The notes: generated by a model not told the origin, from the sequence alone. Numbered from the stretch's first letter, positions 36,455-45,571 are shown. The stretch: 64,000 nucleotides of DNA from Schaalia georgiae DSM 6843 (GCF_000429245.1 NZ_AUBM01000007.1:46163-110162), one strand, 5' to 3'. Made by a program: numbers and translations.

Positions 36455-36528
36455 TCGGGGTGACAGGATTTGAACCTGCGACCCTCTGCTCCCAAAGCAG
36501 ATGCGCTACCAAGCTGCGCCACACCCCG
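36455..36528 (-). tRNA. tRNA-Pro (UGG)
   Basis: Complete cloverleaf on the minus strand. Anticodon loop TTTGGGA on a TCTGC/GCAGA stem; acceptor CGGGGTG/CACCCCG; T-loop GGTTCAAATCC. CCA is not encoded. Confidence 0.93.
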
Positions 36529-36630
36529 GCGGGGGCACTCCCCCCTGCGCAATCATACCCACGGGCCGCGCCCGTTTCGCAATTCGCTGCCCGGTCCGCT
36601 AAGGTTGGGGGGTCCCCGACCAGGGGGCGC

Positions 36631-36703
36631 GCGGATGTAGCTCAATGGTAGAGCCTCTGCCTTCCAAGCAGATCACGCGGGTTCGATTCCCGTCATCCGC
36701 TCC
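36631..36703 (+). tRNA. tRNA-Gly (UCC)
   Basis: Complete cloverleaf. Acceptor GCGGATG/CATCCGC, anticodon loop CTTCCAA on a TCTGC/GCAGA stem, T-loop GGTTCGATTCC. It faces away from tRNA-Pro, about 100 bases apart. Confidence 0.93.
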
Positions 36704-36711
36704 GTGGCGCT

Positions 36712-36738
36712 GGCCCCGGACCCAATCGGTCCGGGGCC
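36712..36738 (+). terminator. Terminator after tRNA-Gly
   Basis: 11-bp stem GGCCCCGGACC with a 5-base loop, nine bases past the tRNA. Confidence 0.75.
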
Positions 36739-36858
36739 CTCGTGTTCCCCCGCTCCCCCGCCCGGAACAGGAGCGGCCGCGCCCCGGACGCGCGGGCGAA
36801 ACCGGGTGGCGCGCCGGGAACCAGTGCCGGGCGCGCCCGGCGCGGACCGTCCAGCGCG

Positions 36859-37905
36859 TCAGAAGGTCGCGGTGTCGATGACGTAGCGGTAGCGGACCTT
36901 CGAGGCGACGACGCGGTCGTAGGCGCCGGTGATGTCCTCGCCGCCGATGATCTCGACCTGGGGCGCCACACCATGGGCGGCGCAGAAGTCCAGCATCTCC
37001 TGCGTCTCGCGGATCCCGCCGATCTGGGAGCCCGCGAAGGATTTGGCGCCGTTGACGAACGCCCGCAGCGGCAGGCGCACCGGCTCCTCGGGCAGGCCGA
37101 CGTCGACGAAAACACCGTAGGGGCGCAGCGTGCCCATCAGGCCCTCGTAGTCGAGGTTGTTGGCGCTGACGGTGCAGATGATGAGGTCGAAGGATCCGCG
37201 CAGGGCCTCGACGGCCCCCTCCTCGCTGGTCGCGTGGAAGGCGGAGGCGCCGAAACGGCGCGCGTCGGCCTCCTTGGAGCGCCCGTGGGAGATCACGCTC
37301 ACCTCGGCGCCCATGGCGGCGGCGAGCTTCACGCCGACGTGCCCCAGGCCGCCCATTCCGACGATGGCGACGCGCGTGCCCGGCCCCGCCCCGTACCGGC
37401 GCAGCGGCGAGTACATGGTGATCCCCGCGCACAGCAGGGGCGCGGCGGCGTCGAAGGGGATCTGGTCGGGGATGGCGCAGGCGAACTCCTCCGAGACGGT
37501 GAATCCCTGCGAGTAGCCGCCGGTCGTCGGGTTGCCGTCGGCGTCGGCGCGGTAGGTCCACAGCGTGCCGGGCGTGCCCGTGCACCACTGCTCGTAACCG
37601 GCGCCGCACATTTCGCACTGGCCGCACGAGCCCACCATGCAGCCGACGCCGACCCGGTCGCCGACGGCGAAGCGGGTGACGCCCTCGCCGACCGCCGCCA
37701 CGACGCCGACGAACTCGTGGCCGGGGACCAGCGGGTAGTCGACGGGCCCCCACTCCCCCCTGGCGGTGTGGATATCGGAGTGGCAGATGCCCGCGTACTT
37801 CACGTCGAAGTAGATCTCCCCCGGTCCGGGCTCGCGCAGGTCGATCGTGGTCTTGTGGAAACGGGTGGTCGCGTCGTCGCACGCGTAGGCGAGTACCTGG
37901 GGCAT
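36859..37905 (-). CDS. Zinc-dependent NAD(P) alcohol dehydrogenase, CAD type
   Basis: 348 residues. Medium-chain dehydrogenase interconverting aldehydes and alcohols. Catalytic zinc ligands are in YAGICHSDIH and VPGHEFVG; the structural zinc cluster is CGQCEMCGAGYEQWC (residues ~95-110). The cofactor site is VAIVGMGGLGHVGVKLA near 175. The overall pattern (GYSQGFTVSEEFA, LLCAGITMYSPL) is that of the cinnamyl-alcohol-dehydrogenase/YahK-like group, generally NADPH-dependent with broad aldehyde specificity. A single gene; substrate not known. Confidence 0.88.
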   Translation of the reverse strand: MPQVLAYACDDATTRFHKTTIDLREPGPGEIYFDVKYAGICHSDIHTARGEWGPVDYPLVPGHEFVGVVAAVGEGVTRFAVGDRVGVGCMVGSCGQCEMCGAGYEQWCTGTPGTLWTYRADADGNPTTGGYSQGFTVSEEFACAIPDQIPFDAAAPLLCAGITMYSPLRRYGAGPGTRVAIVGMGGLGHVGVKLAAAMGAEVSVISHGRSKEADARRFGASAFHATSEEGAVEALRGSFDLIICTVSANNLDYEGLMGTLRPYGVFVDVGLPEEPVRLPLRAFVNGAKSFAGSQIGGIRETQEMLDFCAAHGVAPQVEIIGGEDITGAYDRVVASKVRYRYVIDTATF

Positions 37906-38076
37906 CGTTGCTCCTCCAATAGTGGGGCCGTCTCTTCAATCCTACGCCACACACCTGTTTTTGACCGGACAAAGAAAAAGGCCAGTCGCATCCCCGGGAA
38001 GGCGACCAGGACCCGGGACGACAGCACCCCTGCGCACTGGCGCCCACAGCCCCCGCGCCAAACCGGTCCCCCACGC

Positions 38077-38169
38077 ACCGGTGGTCAAACACCCCGCGTC
38101 ACACGCCCAACTTCTCGGACACTCGTCGGTTGCCCGCGCGAACCGGTGGTCAACCACCCCGCACCACAC
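38077..38169. repeat. 28-bp direct repeat in the gap between alcohol dehydrogenase and TetR genes
   Basis: ACCGGTGGTCAAACACCC (38077 on) and ACCGGTGGTCAACCACCC (38142 on) extend over 28 bases with about four differences. A partial third copy (CGCGCCAAACCGGT) lies near 38055. The 283-base gap has no gene. Confidence 0.6.
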
Positions 38170-38188
38170 CACGGGGGGAGGGCCGCCG

Positions 38189-38809
38189 TCAAGCTGCCCA
38201 GTCACCCAGCGCCCCGCCGAGGCACCCGAGCGCCGCCTCGACTAGCGCCCACCGCTCGGCGGGAGGACAGCCCTTGTCGACCCACCGCAGGCACGCGGCG
38301 TCCACGAAGCCGTAGTACCCCCACAGCGCGTACTCGTGGCGCACCTGCTCGGAGGGGGCGAGGAGGCGCGCGAGGCGCTCCACGTAGTCGGCACGAACAC
38401 GGACGCGCAGTTCCGCGGCGGCCTGCGGCTCCCCCCTCGACCCGCGCAGCGGCGCCGCCCAGGCGTCCGGGTGGCTGGCGATGTGGTCGAGGTAGACCAG
38501 GGTCGCCGCGCCGACGCGGTCGCGCACGGGGACCCCCTCGTCGAGGGCGTCGAGGGCTGCGGCCTGCTTGTCCAACAGGTCCTCGATCGCCATTTCGACG
38601 ACCTGGGCGTAAAGCTCCTCCTTGCCGGCGAAGTAGCGGTAGACCAGGGAGCTGGAGGCCTGGGCGTCGGCGGCGATGGAAGCAATGGTCACATCGGCGA
38701 AGGGGCGCTGGGCGAAGGCGGCCGCGGCTGCGGCGAGGATCGTCTCGCGCCGCGAGTCCGGGTCGAGTCGGCGCCGGGGGGCGCGGTCTTGTCTCACCAT
38801 ATTGCCCAT
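38189..38809 (-). CDS. TetR-family regulator
   Basis: 206 residues. An N-terminal TetR helix-turn-helix (RRETILAAAAAAFAQRPFADVTIASIAADAQASSSLVYRYFAGKE region, about 20-62) and a variable all-helical ligand domain. It is divergent from the GH13 gene, only 60 bases apart, and the palindrome in that gap is its likely operator, which would regulate both genes. The ligand is unknown. An alternative ATG lies three codons downstream. Confidence 0.85.
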   Translation of the reverse strand: MGNMVRQDRAPRRRLDPDSRRETILAAAAAAFAQRPFADVTIASIAADAQASSSLVYRYFAGKEELYAQVVEMAIEDLLDKQAAALDALDEGVPVRDRVGAATLVYLDHIASHPDAWAAPLRGSRGEPQAAAELRVRVRADYVERLARLLAPSEQVRHEYALWGYYGFVDAACLRWVDKGCPPAERWALVEAALGCLGGALGDWAA

Positions 38810-38816
38810 CCTATCG

Positions 38817-38837
38817 TTAGTGATATACGATCACTAA
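38817..38837. promoter_or_regulatory. Candidate TetR operator between tetR and the GH13 gene
   Basis: TTAGTGAT-ATACG-ATCACTAA, perfect 8-bp arms around a 5-base centre, in a low-GC block. A half-site-like ATTCACTAGG lies just before the GH13 ribosome site. Confidence 0.7.
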
Positions 38838-38869
38838 GCTTAATGAACGAGATTCACTAGGAGTTCCCC

Positions 38870-40117
38870 ATGGACTGGAAACACCACGCGATCTGGTGGC
38901 ACGTCTACCCCCTGGGATTCTGCGGGGCGCCGGTCCACGAGGCCGACCCGCACCCCGGACCCCGCCTGCGCGCCCTAATGGGTTGGCTCGACTACGCCGT
39001 CGAGCTCGGCTGCTCGGGCCTGCTGCTCGGTCCCGTCTTCGCCTCGGCCACGCACGGCTACGACACCCTCGACCACTACCGCATCGACCCGCGCCTGGGC
39101 TCCGACGCCGACTTCGACGCCCTCGTGGGCGCCTGCCGCCAGCGGGGCCTGCGCATCCTGCTCGACGGGGTCTTCTCACACGTGGGAAGCGACCACCCCC
39201 GCCTGCTGCGCGCCCTGGCCGAGGGCCCCGGCAGCGGGGCGGCGTCCATGTTCGACATCGACTGGGAGGCCCCCGGCGGCCCCGCCCCCCGCGTCTTCGA
39301 GGGGCACGCCTCCCTGGCGCGCCTCGACCACGCCTCGTCCGCCGCCGCCGAGTACACGGCAGATGTCATGTGCCATTGGTTGGACCGCGGCGCCGACGGG
39401 TGGCGCCTCGACGCCGCGTACTCCGTCAGCACGGACTTCTGGGCGCGGGTGCTGGCCGGAGTGCGGGCCGCCCACCCCGACGCGTTCTTCCTGGCCGAAG
39501 TCATCCACGGCGACTACGCGGGCTTCACCGCCGCCACGGGCGTCGACACGGTCACCCAGTACGAGTTGTGGAAGGCCGTCTGGTCCTCGATCAAGGACCG
39601 GAACCTCTTCGAACTCGACTGGGCGCTGCAACGCCACAACGCCTTCCTCGACTCGTTCACGCCCAACACATTCATCGGCAACCACGACGTGACGAGGATC
39701 GCCTCAGTCGTCGGCTCCGACGGGGCGGTCACCGCACTGGCGATCCTCATGACCGTGGGCGGGATCCCCTCCATCTACTCCGGTGACGAGCAGGGATTCA
39801 CCGGCGTCAAGGAGGAGCGCGCCGGCGGCGACGACGCCGTGCGCCCGGCGTTCCCCGCCTCGCCGGACGAACTGGCGCCCTGGGGGTGGGGCGTCTACCG
39901 CGCCCACCAGGACCTCATCGGCCTGCGCCGCCGCAACCCGTGGCTCACCACGGCGACCACGTCGGCCGTCGCCCTGGAGAACCAGCGCTACACCTACAGG
40001 GTGCGGGCGGCCGACTCCAGCGCCCACTTGGACGTCTCCATCGACCTGGACCCCGCGCCCCGCACCACCATCCGCGACGGAGGCGGGACCGTCCTGTGGG
40101 AGCAGGCCGGGCACTGA
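38870..40117 (+). CDS. Intracellular GH13 alpha-amylase-family enzyme
   Basis: 415 residues, compact for GH13. The four conserved regions are visible: LLDGVFSHVG (region I), GWRLDAAYS with nucleophile Asp (~residue 182), FFLAEVIHG with the acid/base Glu (~208) and FIGNHDVTR (~272). There is no signal peptide, so it acts in the cytoplasm on maltodextrins, sucrose-like or trehalose-like sugars; exact specificity cannot be told from sequence. AGGAG precedes the ATG by 5-6 bases. It is divergent from a TetR gene with a shared operator. Confidence 0.85.
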   Translation: MDWKHHAIWWHVYPLGFCGAPVHEADPHPGPRLRALMGWLDYAVELGCSGLLLGPVFASATHGYDTLDHYRIDPRLGSDADFDALVGACRQRGLRILLDGVFSHVGSDHPRLLRALAEGPGSGAASMFDIDWEAPGGPAPRVFEGHASLARLDHASSAAAEYTADVMCHWLDRGADGWRLDAAYSVSTDFWARVLAGVRAAHPDAFFLAEVIHGDYAGFTAATGVDTVTQYELWKAVWSSIKDRNLFELDWALQRHNAFLDSFTPNTFIGNHDVTRIASVVGSDGAVTALAILMTVGGIPSIYSGDEQGFTGVKEERAGGDDAVRPAFPASPDELAPWGWGVYRAHQDLIGLRRRNPWLTTATTSAVALENQRYTYRVRAADSSAHLDVSIDLDPAPRTTIRDGGGTVLWEQAGH

Positions 40118-40180
40118 GCCGAGGGCCCACTGCAACGTGCCGCGACGGCGGGCGCGCCATGAACAGGGCCGTCGGGCTCT

Positions 40181-40289
40181 GTCCGCACCACTTAGACCTG
40201 TTGTGCACCACTTAGGGTCAGAAGGCCCTCTGGTTCTCCCGGCGTGTCGGCGGCCTAAGTGGTGGACGGACGCGCTAAGTGGTGCGGAC
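40181..40289. repeat. Nested inverted repeat (FFRR) between convergent genes
   Basis: GTCCGCACCACTTAG (40181-40195) is the exact inverse of CTAAGTGGTGCGGAC (40275-40289). Inside it, GTGCACCACTTAGG (40203-40216) faces CCTAAGTGGTGG (40254-40265). Confidence 0.85.
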
Positions 40290-40328
40290 GGGCGCCGCAC
40301 AACCGCACGCGGACGCGCGTCCGCCCCC

Positions 40329-40751
40329 CTACTCCCCTTTCGTCGCGGTGATGTCGAAGAACGCCCAGAACGCGCCCAGAAAGCAGCCGATGAGGAGGAA
40401 GTACCACTGCATCACGACCAGGTTCCCGGTCAGCAACTGCGCGAGCGAGACCGCCAGCATGACGACCGCGCCGACTCCGAGCCCCTTGGCCAAACCAAGC
40501 AGCTCAACGGTGGGAGGCGGCTGCGGGCACCCCCGGCCCACCCACCTGACCAGGCGGACGACGGCGGCGATCCCAACGAGGACGGCCGCTGCCACGACGA
40601 CGGACCCCCGGAGCACCAGATCCCCGCGTTCCGGGGAGTTGAACATCAGGAGCAGGCCATGGCCGAACACCATGAAATCGAAGAGGAACACGGCGTGAAC
40701 GAGCCTGCCCTGGCGGCGCGGCATTATCGACAGCTGCTGGAAGAACCTCAT
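40329..40751 (-). CDS. Small four-pass membrane protein
   Basis: 140 residues with four hydrophobic segments (about 17-37, 47-68, 88-108 and 112-133) and short polar connections; no recognised family or catalytic motif. It starts 58 bases after the TPR gene on the same strand, so it may be the last gene of the HSP90 operon, or a separate unit. No clear terminator lies between them. Confidence 0.6.
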   Translation of the reverse strand: MRFFQQLSIMPRRQGRLVHAVFLFDFMVFGHGLLLMFNSPERGDLVLRGSVVVAAAVLVGIAAVVRLVRWVGRGCPQPPPTVELLGLAKGLGVGAVVMLAVSLAQLLTGNLVVMQWYFLLIGCFLGAFWAFFDITATKGE

Positions 40752-40809
40752 GCGCCCACCGGACTGCCCAGCCCGGTCCCGCCGAGCGCCGCCCCGCGCC
40801 CCGTGTCCT

Positions 40810-43767
40810 TCACAGTTCCCCGCCTTCCAGCCTCCGCTCCACCACGGCGGCGTACCGCAGCGGCCCTTGGTCCTTCCAACGGGGCGCGGCGTACACCCGC
40901 CGGATGCGGGCGATCACGGCGCGGCACCCGTCGGTGTCGCCCATTCTTTCCAGGCACCACAGCATGCAGTGCAGGGGCCGCGCCATCGCCTCCAGGTCGT
41001 TCTTCACCATGTACCCCGCGCACGCGGCCTCGCAGTGCTCGACGGCCTCACCGAATTCACCACTGGCTGCGAGCAACGTCGCGTACTGGTCGTGCCAGGC
41101 CCCCATCTCGTAAGCGCTGGAGTAGTCGCCGTCATCGCCCAGGGGCGCGATCGCGGCGCGCGACTGCTCCATGAGGGCCCGCACCTCGTCGAGGTGGAGG
41201 CGGGCCTCCTCCTGGGCGAGGCCCCTGATGGCCGTCCTCGCGGCGTCGCGGAGGCAGCGCCCCCGCAGCACGCGGTCAGCGAGGCCGTCGCCGTCGTGGA
41301 GGCAGGCGGCCTCCGTGTAGGCGCGGACCGCCCCATCGCGGTCATCCAGGGCCTCGGCGGCTTCAGCGGCGCGCCGCAAGTGGGACGCTGCGGCGCCCCG
41401 GTCGCCGCCCTCGATGTCCCGCTGCGCCAACTCGCGGGAGTTGTCGAACACGCCCTGGTGCTCACCGAGTTCCATGAGGGCGTGGCAGAGGGTCTCGCGC
41501 AGCGCGTACTCCAGCGGGGTGCGCCCGCACCCCTCCACGAGGCCCAGGGCGGACTCGACGACCTCGGCGCACTCCAGGTGGCGCTCATCGCGCATGAGCA
41601 CCTCCCCCAGGTACCGCAGGGTCGAGGCGGCGCGCACGGGCATGCCTACGGCCAGGCAGACGTTGACGATCTCACGGAGCTGGGCGATGGCCTCGCGGAA
41701 CTCCGCCATCGCGTCGGAGGCGTCCGCGATGACCTTCCTGGCCCGCATGGCGGTGATCGGGGGGCACGGGTCGTGGCCGCGCATCACCTCGTAGGCGGCG
41801 GCGCAGGCCTGGTAGGTCCTGCCCCGTTCCAGCAGGATCCTGGCGCGGTTGAGGCGCACCAGGTCCTCCGCGTCACGGCGGTGCTCAGCACATCCCACGA
41901 GCGCCTCCGTGCCCTCCAGCGCGGATCCGGCGCAGTCGCGGTCGCCCACCGAGGACGCGAGCCCCGCGATCACGGAGAGGGCGGAGGAGACAGCGGCCGC
42001 GTGCGCGCAGGCCTGGGCGGGTCCGCAATCCTCTGCGGCGCAGGCCAGGGCGGTGTCGGCGAGGCGCCGCACCTCTTCGATGCGCTCGTCCCTCAGGACG
42101 ACGCCCCCACTGGGACGCGCGTCCCTCAGCAAGGAGGCATCGATGAGGACGCCCAGCGCGCGCAGCACGCACGCGCAATACCCGTCGGCCCCGGCACCCG
42201 GATCCCCGCTGGCGCGGTCGAACGCGCCTGCCACGGCGTCCCGCGCCTTGCGAAGCCACTGGGACGCTCCGTCGTGGTCCCCGACATTGCGGCGCATCGA
42301 TGTCAGCAGCATGAAGCGCTCGATGTCGCGCCCGTCCATCGCCTCCAGTTGCGGGCCCAAACCCCGGGCGCACGCCTGGTCGACCACGAAGGAGCCCTCC
42401 GCCCCGTCGCCGGGGTCGAGGAAGGTCGCGGCGTAGCGCTCCAGCGCCTCCTCGGCGCCCGCCAGGGGGGCGGGGCGCGTTGTATCGACGGCGGGGTAGG
42501 GCGGCGCGTCGTCGTCGCCCGCCAGCCGCTCGTTCGCGGGGGCCGGCGGCTCGGCCGGCACCACGGTCCCGTCCTCAGCGAGGCGCTCGCCCTCAGGAAG
42601 CTGTTCGCCGGCCTCCAGCAGGCCGATCCCCGCGTCGGCGAAGGCGTCCTCGGCGGCGCTGAAAACGGGGCGGTCGAGTTCGCGCGCGGTCCACGACGTG
42701 AGGAATCCGTTGCCGTTGCGCTCGTCGAAGAGCCCGGCGACGTCGAGGGCCCATTGGCGGACCCGCGCCTGCGCCTGAGACAGCGTCGCGGCCGCATCCA
42801 GCGCCTCGGCGGGGCACCAGGGGCTGTCCCCCGCGACCTCCACGCCGAGTTCCTCGTCCCCACGGCCCGCGGCCACCGCCTCGCGCAGGACCACGGCGGC
42901 GCCGCGCAGCAGCAGGAGCAGGGAGTAGGCGCTGTCGGCGCGCGACGCGAAGGGCAAGGACTCGCGCAGGACCCTGACGCCGCGGCCCACGTGGCCGGAC
43001 AGGGCCAAGTACTGCATGTGCCGCGCTAGTCCGTTCGTGAAATTCGGGTTGAAGCGCTGGAAGCGGTAGGAGCGCACGTGCGCGTCCCACGCGGCCTTGG
43101 GCCGTCCGCTGGCCAGCAGGGCCAGCAGCGCGGAGGACTGGATGTTGGCGGGCTGGTGGGAGCACCCGAGCTCACCGCTGAGGACGGGCACGGCGCTGGC
43201 CACGGCACGCTCCCAGTCCTCCTCCGCGCTCGCCACGATCACCTGGCGCTCAGGGTCGCACGCCACGCAGTCGGACAGGCGGTCGCGCCCCGTGGCGCGC
43301 CAAGCGGCGATGTCGCGGCGGACGGCCTCCATGTCCCCGAGGCTGAAGTCCACGTACACGGCAGCGCCGTGCACCGTGTGCATGGAGGCGCTGTGCGCGC
43401 GGTAGAACCACTCCAGGCCCTCCATGAGGCGGCGCACCTGGTCCACGGGCACACGGGGGTTGTCGGCGGCGCACCCCACGATCCACTTGTACCGCCATTC
43501 GAAGTGGAACAGGCGGCGCCCGGTGAGCAGTTCCGGGTGCTCTTCGAAGGCGGCCAGGCACCACGCGAAGGGCGCCATCGCCTTCCAGCCCTCGTTGCCG
43601 TAGGCATAGGCGTCGGCCAGCGCCAGGTGCGCGTCGGCCCGCAGCCCCAGGTCGTCCACGTCCAGGGACCACGCGGCCGCCTCGGCCACCTGGGCGGACC
43701 TGGCGGGCCCCCAGCCCATTGTCTCGGCCTGCGCGAGCCTGTGGCGGATGTCGTCGGCTGTGGTCAT
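40810..43767 (-). CDS. Large TPR-type helical repeat protein partnered with HSP90
   Basis: 985 residues, almost entirely amphipathic helices with Ala-rich TPR-like spacing, for example GDHDGASQWLRKARDAVAGA, RTYQACAAAYEVMRGHD, DDRDGAVRAYTEAACLHDGD and GEFGEAVEHCEAACAGYM. An acidic, Pro-rich linker near residues 395-440 divides it into two solenoids. No enzymatic motif or membrane segment is seen, so it is a cytoplasmic scaffold or adaptor. The ATG overlaps the stop of the HSP90-like gene (ATGA). Because eukaryotic HSP90 works with TPR co-chaperones, a co-chaperone or client-recognition role is an attractive inference, but the HSP90 partner lacks an MEEVD tail. Confidence 0.7.
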   Translation of the reverse strand: MTTADDIRHRLAQAETMGWGPARSAQVAEAAAWSLDVDDLGLRADAHLALADAYAYGNEGWKAMAPFAWCLAAFEEHPELLTGRRLFHFEWRYKWIVGCAADNPRVPVDQVRRLMEGLEWFYRAHSASMHTVHGAAVYVDFSLGDMEAVRRDIAAWRATGRDRLSDCVACDPERQVIVASAEEDWERAVASAVPVLSGELGCSHQPANIQSSALLALLASGRPKAAWDAHVRSYRFQRFNPNFTNGLARHMQYLALSGHVGRGVRVLRESLPFASRADSAYSLLLLLRGAAVVLREAVAAGRGDEELGVEVAGDSPWCPAEALDAAATLSQAQARVRQWALDVAGLFDERNGNGFLTSWTARELDRPVFSAAEDAFADAGIGLLEAGEQLPEGERLAEDGTVVPAEPPAPANERLAGDDDAPPYPAVDTTRPAPLAGAEEALERYAATFLDPGDGAEGSFVVDQACARGLGPQLEAMDGRDIERFMLLTSMRRNVGDHDGASQWLRKARDAVAGAFDRASGDPGAGADGYCACVLRALGVLIDASLLRDARPSGGVVLRDERIEEVRRLADTALACAAEDCGPAQACAHAAAVSSALSVIAGLASSVGDRDCAGSALEGTEALVGCAEHRRDAEDLVRLNRARILLERGRTYQACAAAYEVMRGHDPCPPITAMRARKVIADASDAMAEFREAIAQLREIVNVCLAVGMPVRAASTLRYLGEVLMRDERHLECAEVVESALGLVEGCGRTPLEYALRETLCHALMELGEHQGVFDNSRELAQRDIEGGDRGAAASHLRRAAEAAEALDDRDGAVRAYTEAACLHDGDGLADRVLRGRCLRDAARTAIRGLAQEEARLHLDEVRALMEQSRAAIAPLGDDGDYSSAYEMGAWHDQYATLLAASGEFGEAVEHCEAACAGYMVKNDLEAMARPLHCMLWCLERMGDTDGCRAVIARIRRVYAAPRWKDQGPLRYAAVVERRLEGGEL

Positions 43768-45569
43768 GGTCCGTCCTTCCGTGGGTGGTCGAGCGCCGCG
43801 TCGATGAGGGCCCCCAGGACCTGCCCGGCCCACGCGCGCTCCTTCGGGCCCAGCGCCTGGCGGCCCTGGAGCAGGCACTGCACGTACAGGCCGCGCAGCA
43901 CCTGGGCGGCGACCGCCCCGCCCGCGTCCAGAGCGGCCAGTCGCGCAATCAGTGGGTTCGTGCGGTTGAGGACCATCCGGGGAGGCCGGGTGCGCGCGAA
44001 GGGGTCGTCGATGCCCAGCAGCTGCGCCCACACTCCCGAGGCCGCCTCCTTCGAGGCGCGGGCGATCTGTCGGCCCGCCAAGTCCGGGTCGGGCAAATAC
44101 AGGGCGGGCATGGTCGCGGGCTCGAATCGCCGCATGACGACCTCGCAGTCGCGGGGGTCGATGGCCCGCCGGGCGGCGAGCATGAGACCCGCCGCCTCGG
44201 CCTCCTCCGTCGGGGAGCACGGGCTGAAACTGTCCAGCAGGCGTGCGGGGTCGACAAGCGCGATGTCCGCGCCCGACCCGCCCAGCGCGGGACTGGCCAG
44301 GAATGCGGAGAGCACCTCCTCCTCGTAGGCGTAGCCCGCGTTCACCAGGACCACGCCCTGGCTGGCGGCCACATCCGCGAGCGCGTGGTACTGGTCGACC
44401 GTGCGCGTGTAGCGCACCGGGACGCCGAGGTCGGCCAGTTGGGCCAGGGTCCTGGGGCCCTGGGTGGTTTCGAAGGGGACGTGCTCGACCACCAGTTCGA
44501 GGACGAACCCGTCCGTCGTCGCCACCGACCGCAGGCCCATGGCGTGGGCGGAGACGAAGGCGGCGAAACGGGTGGGCGCGTGCCGGGCCAAGTCGTCCAG
44601 CCAGGCGCGCACCCGCTCGCCGACCGCCGCCCGGGCGTCCTCCAGCGCCTCGTCGTCGACCAGTTGCTCGCGCGAGGCCGTCAGGCGCAGGTGCGCGGAG
44701 TCGGCGACGACCCACGCGAAGTACGCCCACGGGGGCGCCAGCCCGTAGGCGCTGTGTGAGACCAGCATTCCCTTCGCGTAGACCGTGTGGCGCGCGTCGC
44801 CGACGCGCCCTTCCTGCGGGCTGATCGCGATGGCGCCGCGCAGCCCTGCCGCTGCGACATCGAAGTCGATGACGTCGATGGGGGCGAACCCCAGGTTCTC
44901 CTGGCACCACTGGGCCCGGTCGCGCCCGCCCACCCTCCACACGGGCAGGGCCCTGCCGTGGCGGGTGACCGCTCCCCCGCCCCGGACCTCGATATCGGCG
45001 TCCAGCAGCGAGGCGAACTCGTCGACCAGGGCGCGCACGGTGGCGGGCTCCATCCACGCCTCACCGGGGAAGGGGCGCAGGACGACCCGGGTCCCGGGGC
45101 CGGGAGGGAGGCTCTGGGCCTCGTGGGCGGGCGCGGGGCGCACGCAGTAGGTGCCGTCGGCGCTGCCCGTCCACTCGATGGCGCCGTCGGCCCCCGCCCG
45201 GGCTGAGCGCGACACCACGGTGATGTCCGGGCTCACCATGAAGCAGGAGAGCAGTCCGATGCCGAACTGCCCGAGGAAGTCGGCGCGCGCCAACCCCAGT
45301 TCGTCGCGTTTCGACGAGGCCCCGATGGTGGACAGCAGGGAGGCGGCCTCCTCCTCGGTGAGGCCGATCCCCGTGTCCGAGCAGGCGAGGCCCCCGTCTC
45401 CGACGGTGAGGACGATGCGCGCGGGGCAGTCCGGCTCCAGTTGGCGCCGGGCGGCGATGGCGTCGACCCCGTTCTGCAGCAGCTCCCGCATGTAGACGCG
45501 GGGGCCGGAGTAGAGGTTGCGGGAGAGCAGGTCGACCATGCCCCGCAAGTCGACGTGGAACTGCGCCAC
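43764..45569 (-). CDS. HSP90-like GHKL ATPase
   Basis: 601 residues, close to HtpG length. The GHKL nucleotide site is intact: YMRELLQNGVDAI (Glu29, Asn33, Asp36), CSDTGIGLTEEE (Asp65, Gly67, Gly69), IGASSKRD and LGQFGIGLLSCFMV (lid and G-motif near 100-112), then GTRVVLRPF. The Arg/Gln-rich middle domain (LRLTASREQLVDDE, equivalent to the HtpG 'NISREMLQ' loop) is present. The C-terminal part is divergent and lacks a recognisable dimerisation motif. It belongs to the actinobacterial 'HSP90 family protein' group rather than housekeeping HtpG. The GTG start sits 2 bases after the upstream stop; protein similarity begins at AQFHVDLRGMVDLLSRNLYS. Confidence 0.82.
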   Translation of the reverse strand: MAQFHVDLRGMVDLLSRNLYSGPRVYMRELLQNGVDAIAARRQLEPDCPARIVLTVGDGGLACSDTGIGLTEEEAASLLSTIGASSKRDELGLARADFLGQFGIGLLSCFMVSPDITVVSRSARAGADGAIEWTGSADGTYCVRPAPAHEAQSLPPGPGTRVVLRPFPGEAWMEPATVRALVDEFASLLDADIEVRGGGAVTRHGRALPVWRVGGRDRAQWCQENLGFAPIDVIDFDVAAAGLRGAIAISPQEGRVGDARHTVYAKGMLVSHSAYGLAPPWAYFAWVVADSAHLRLTASREQLVDDEALEDARAAVGERVRAWLDDLARHAPTRFAAFVSAHAMGLRSVATTDGFVLELVVEHVPFETTQGPRTLAQLADLGVPVRYTRTVDQYHALADVAASQGVVLVNAGYAYEEEVLSAFLASPALGGSGADIALVDPARLLDSFSPCSPTEEAEAAGLMLAARRAIDPRDCEVVMRRFEPATMPALYLPDPDLAGRQIARASKEAASGVWAQLLGIDDPFARTRPPRMVLNRTNPLIARLAALDAGGAVAAQVLRGLYVQCLLQGRQALGPKERAWAGQVLGALIDAALDHPRKDGP

Positions 45570-45571
45570 GC

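Noticed and set aside
36108-36524. Extended start of the small minus-strand gene inside tRNA-Pro
   Set aside because: The upstream codons lie in the tRNA gene; the GTG at 36428 with an adjacent AGGGGG site is used instead.
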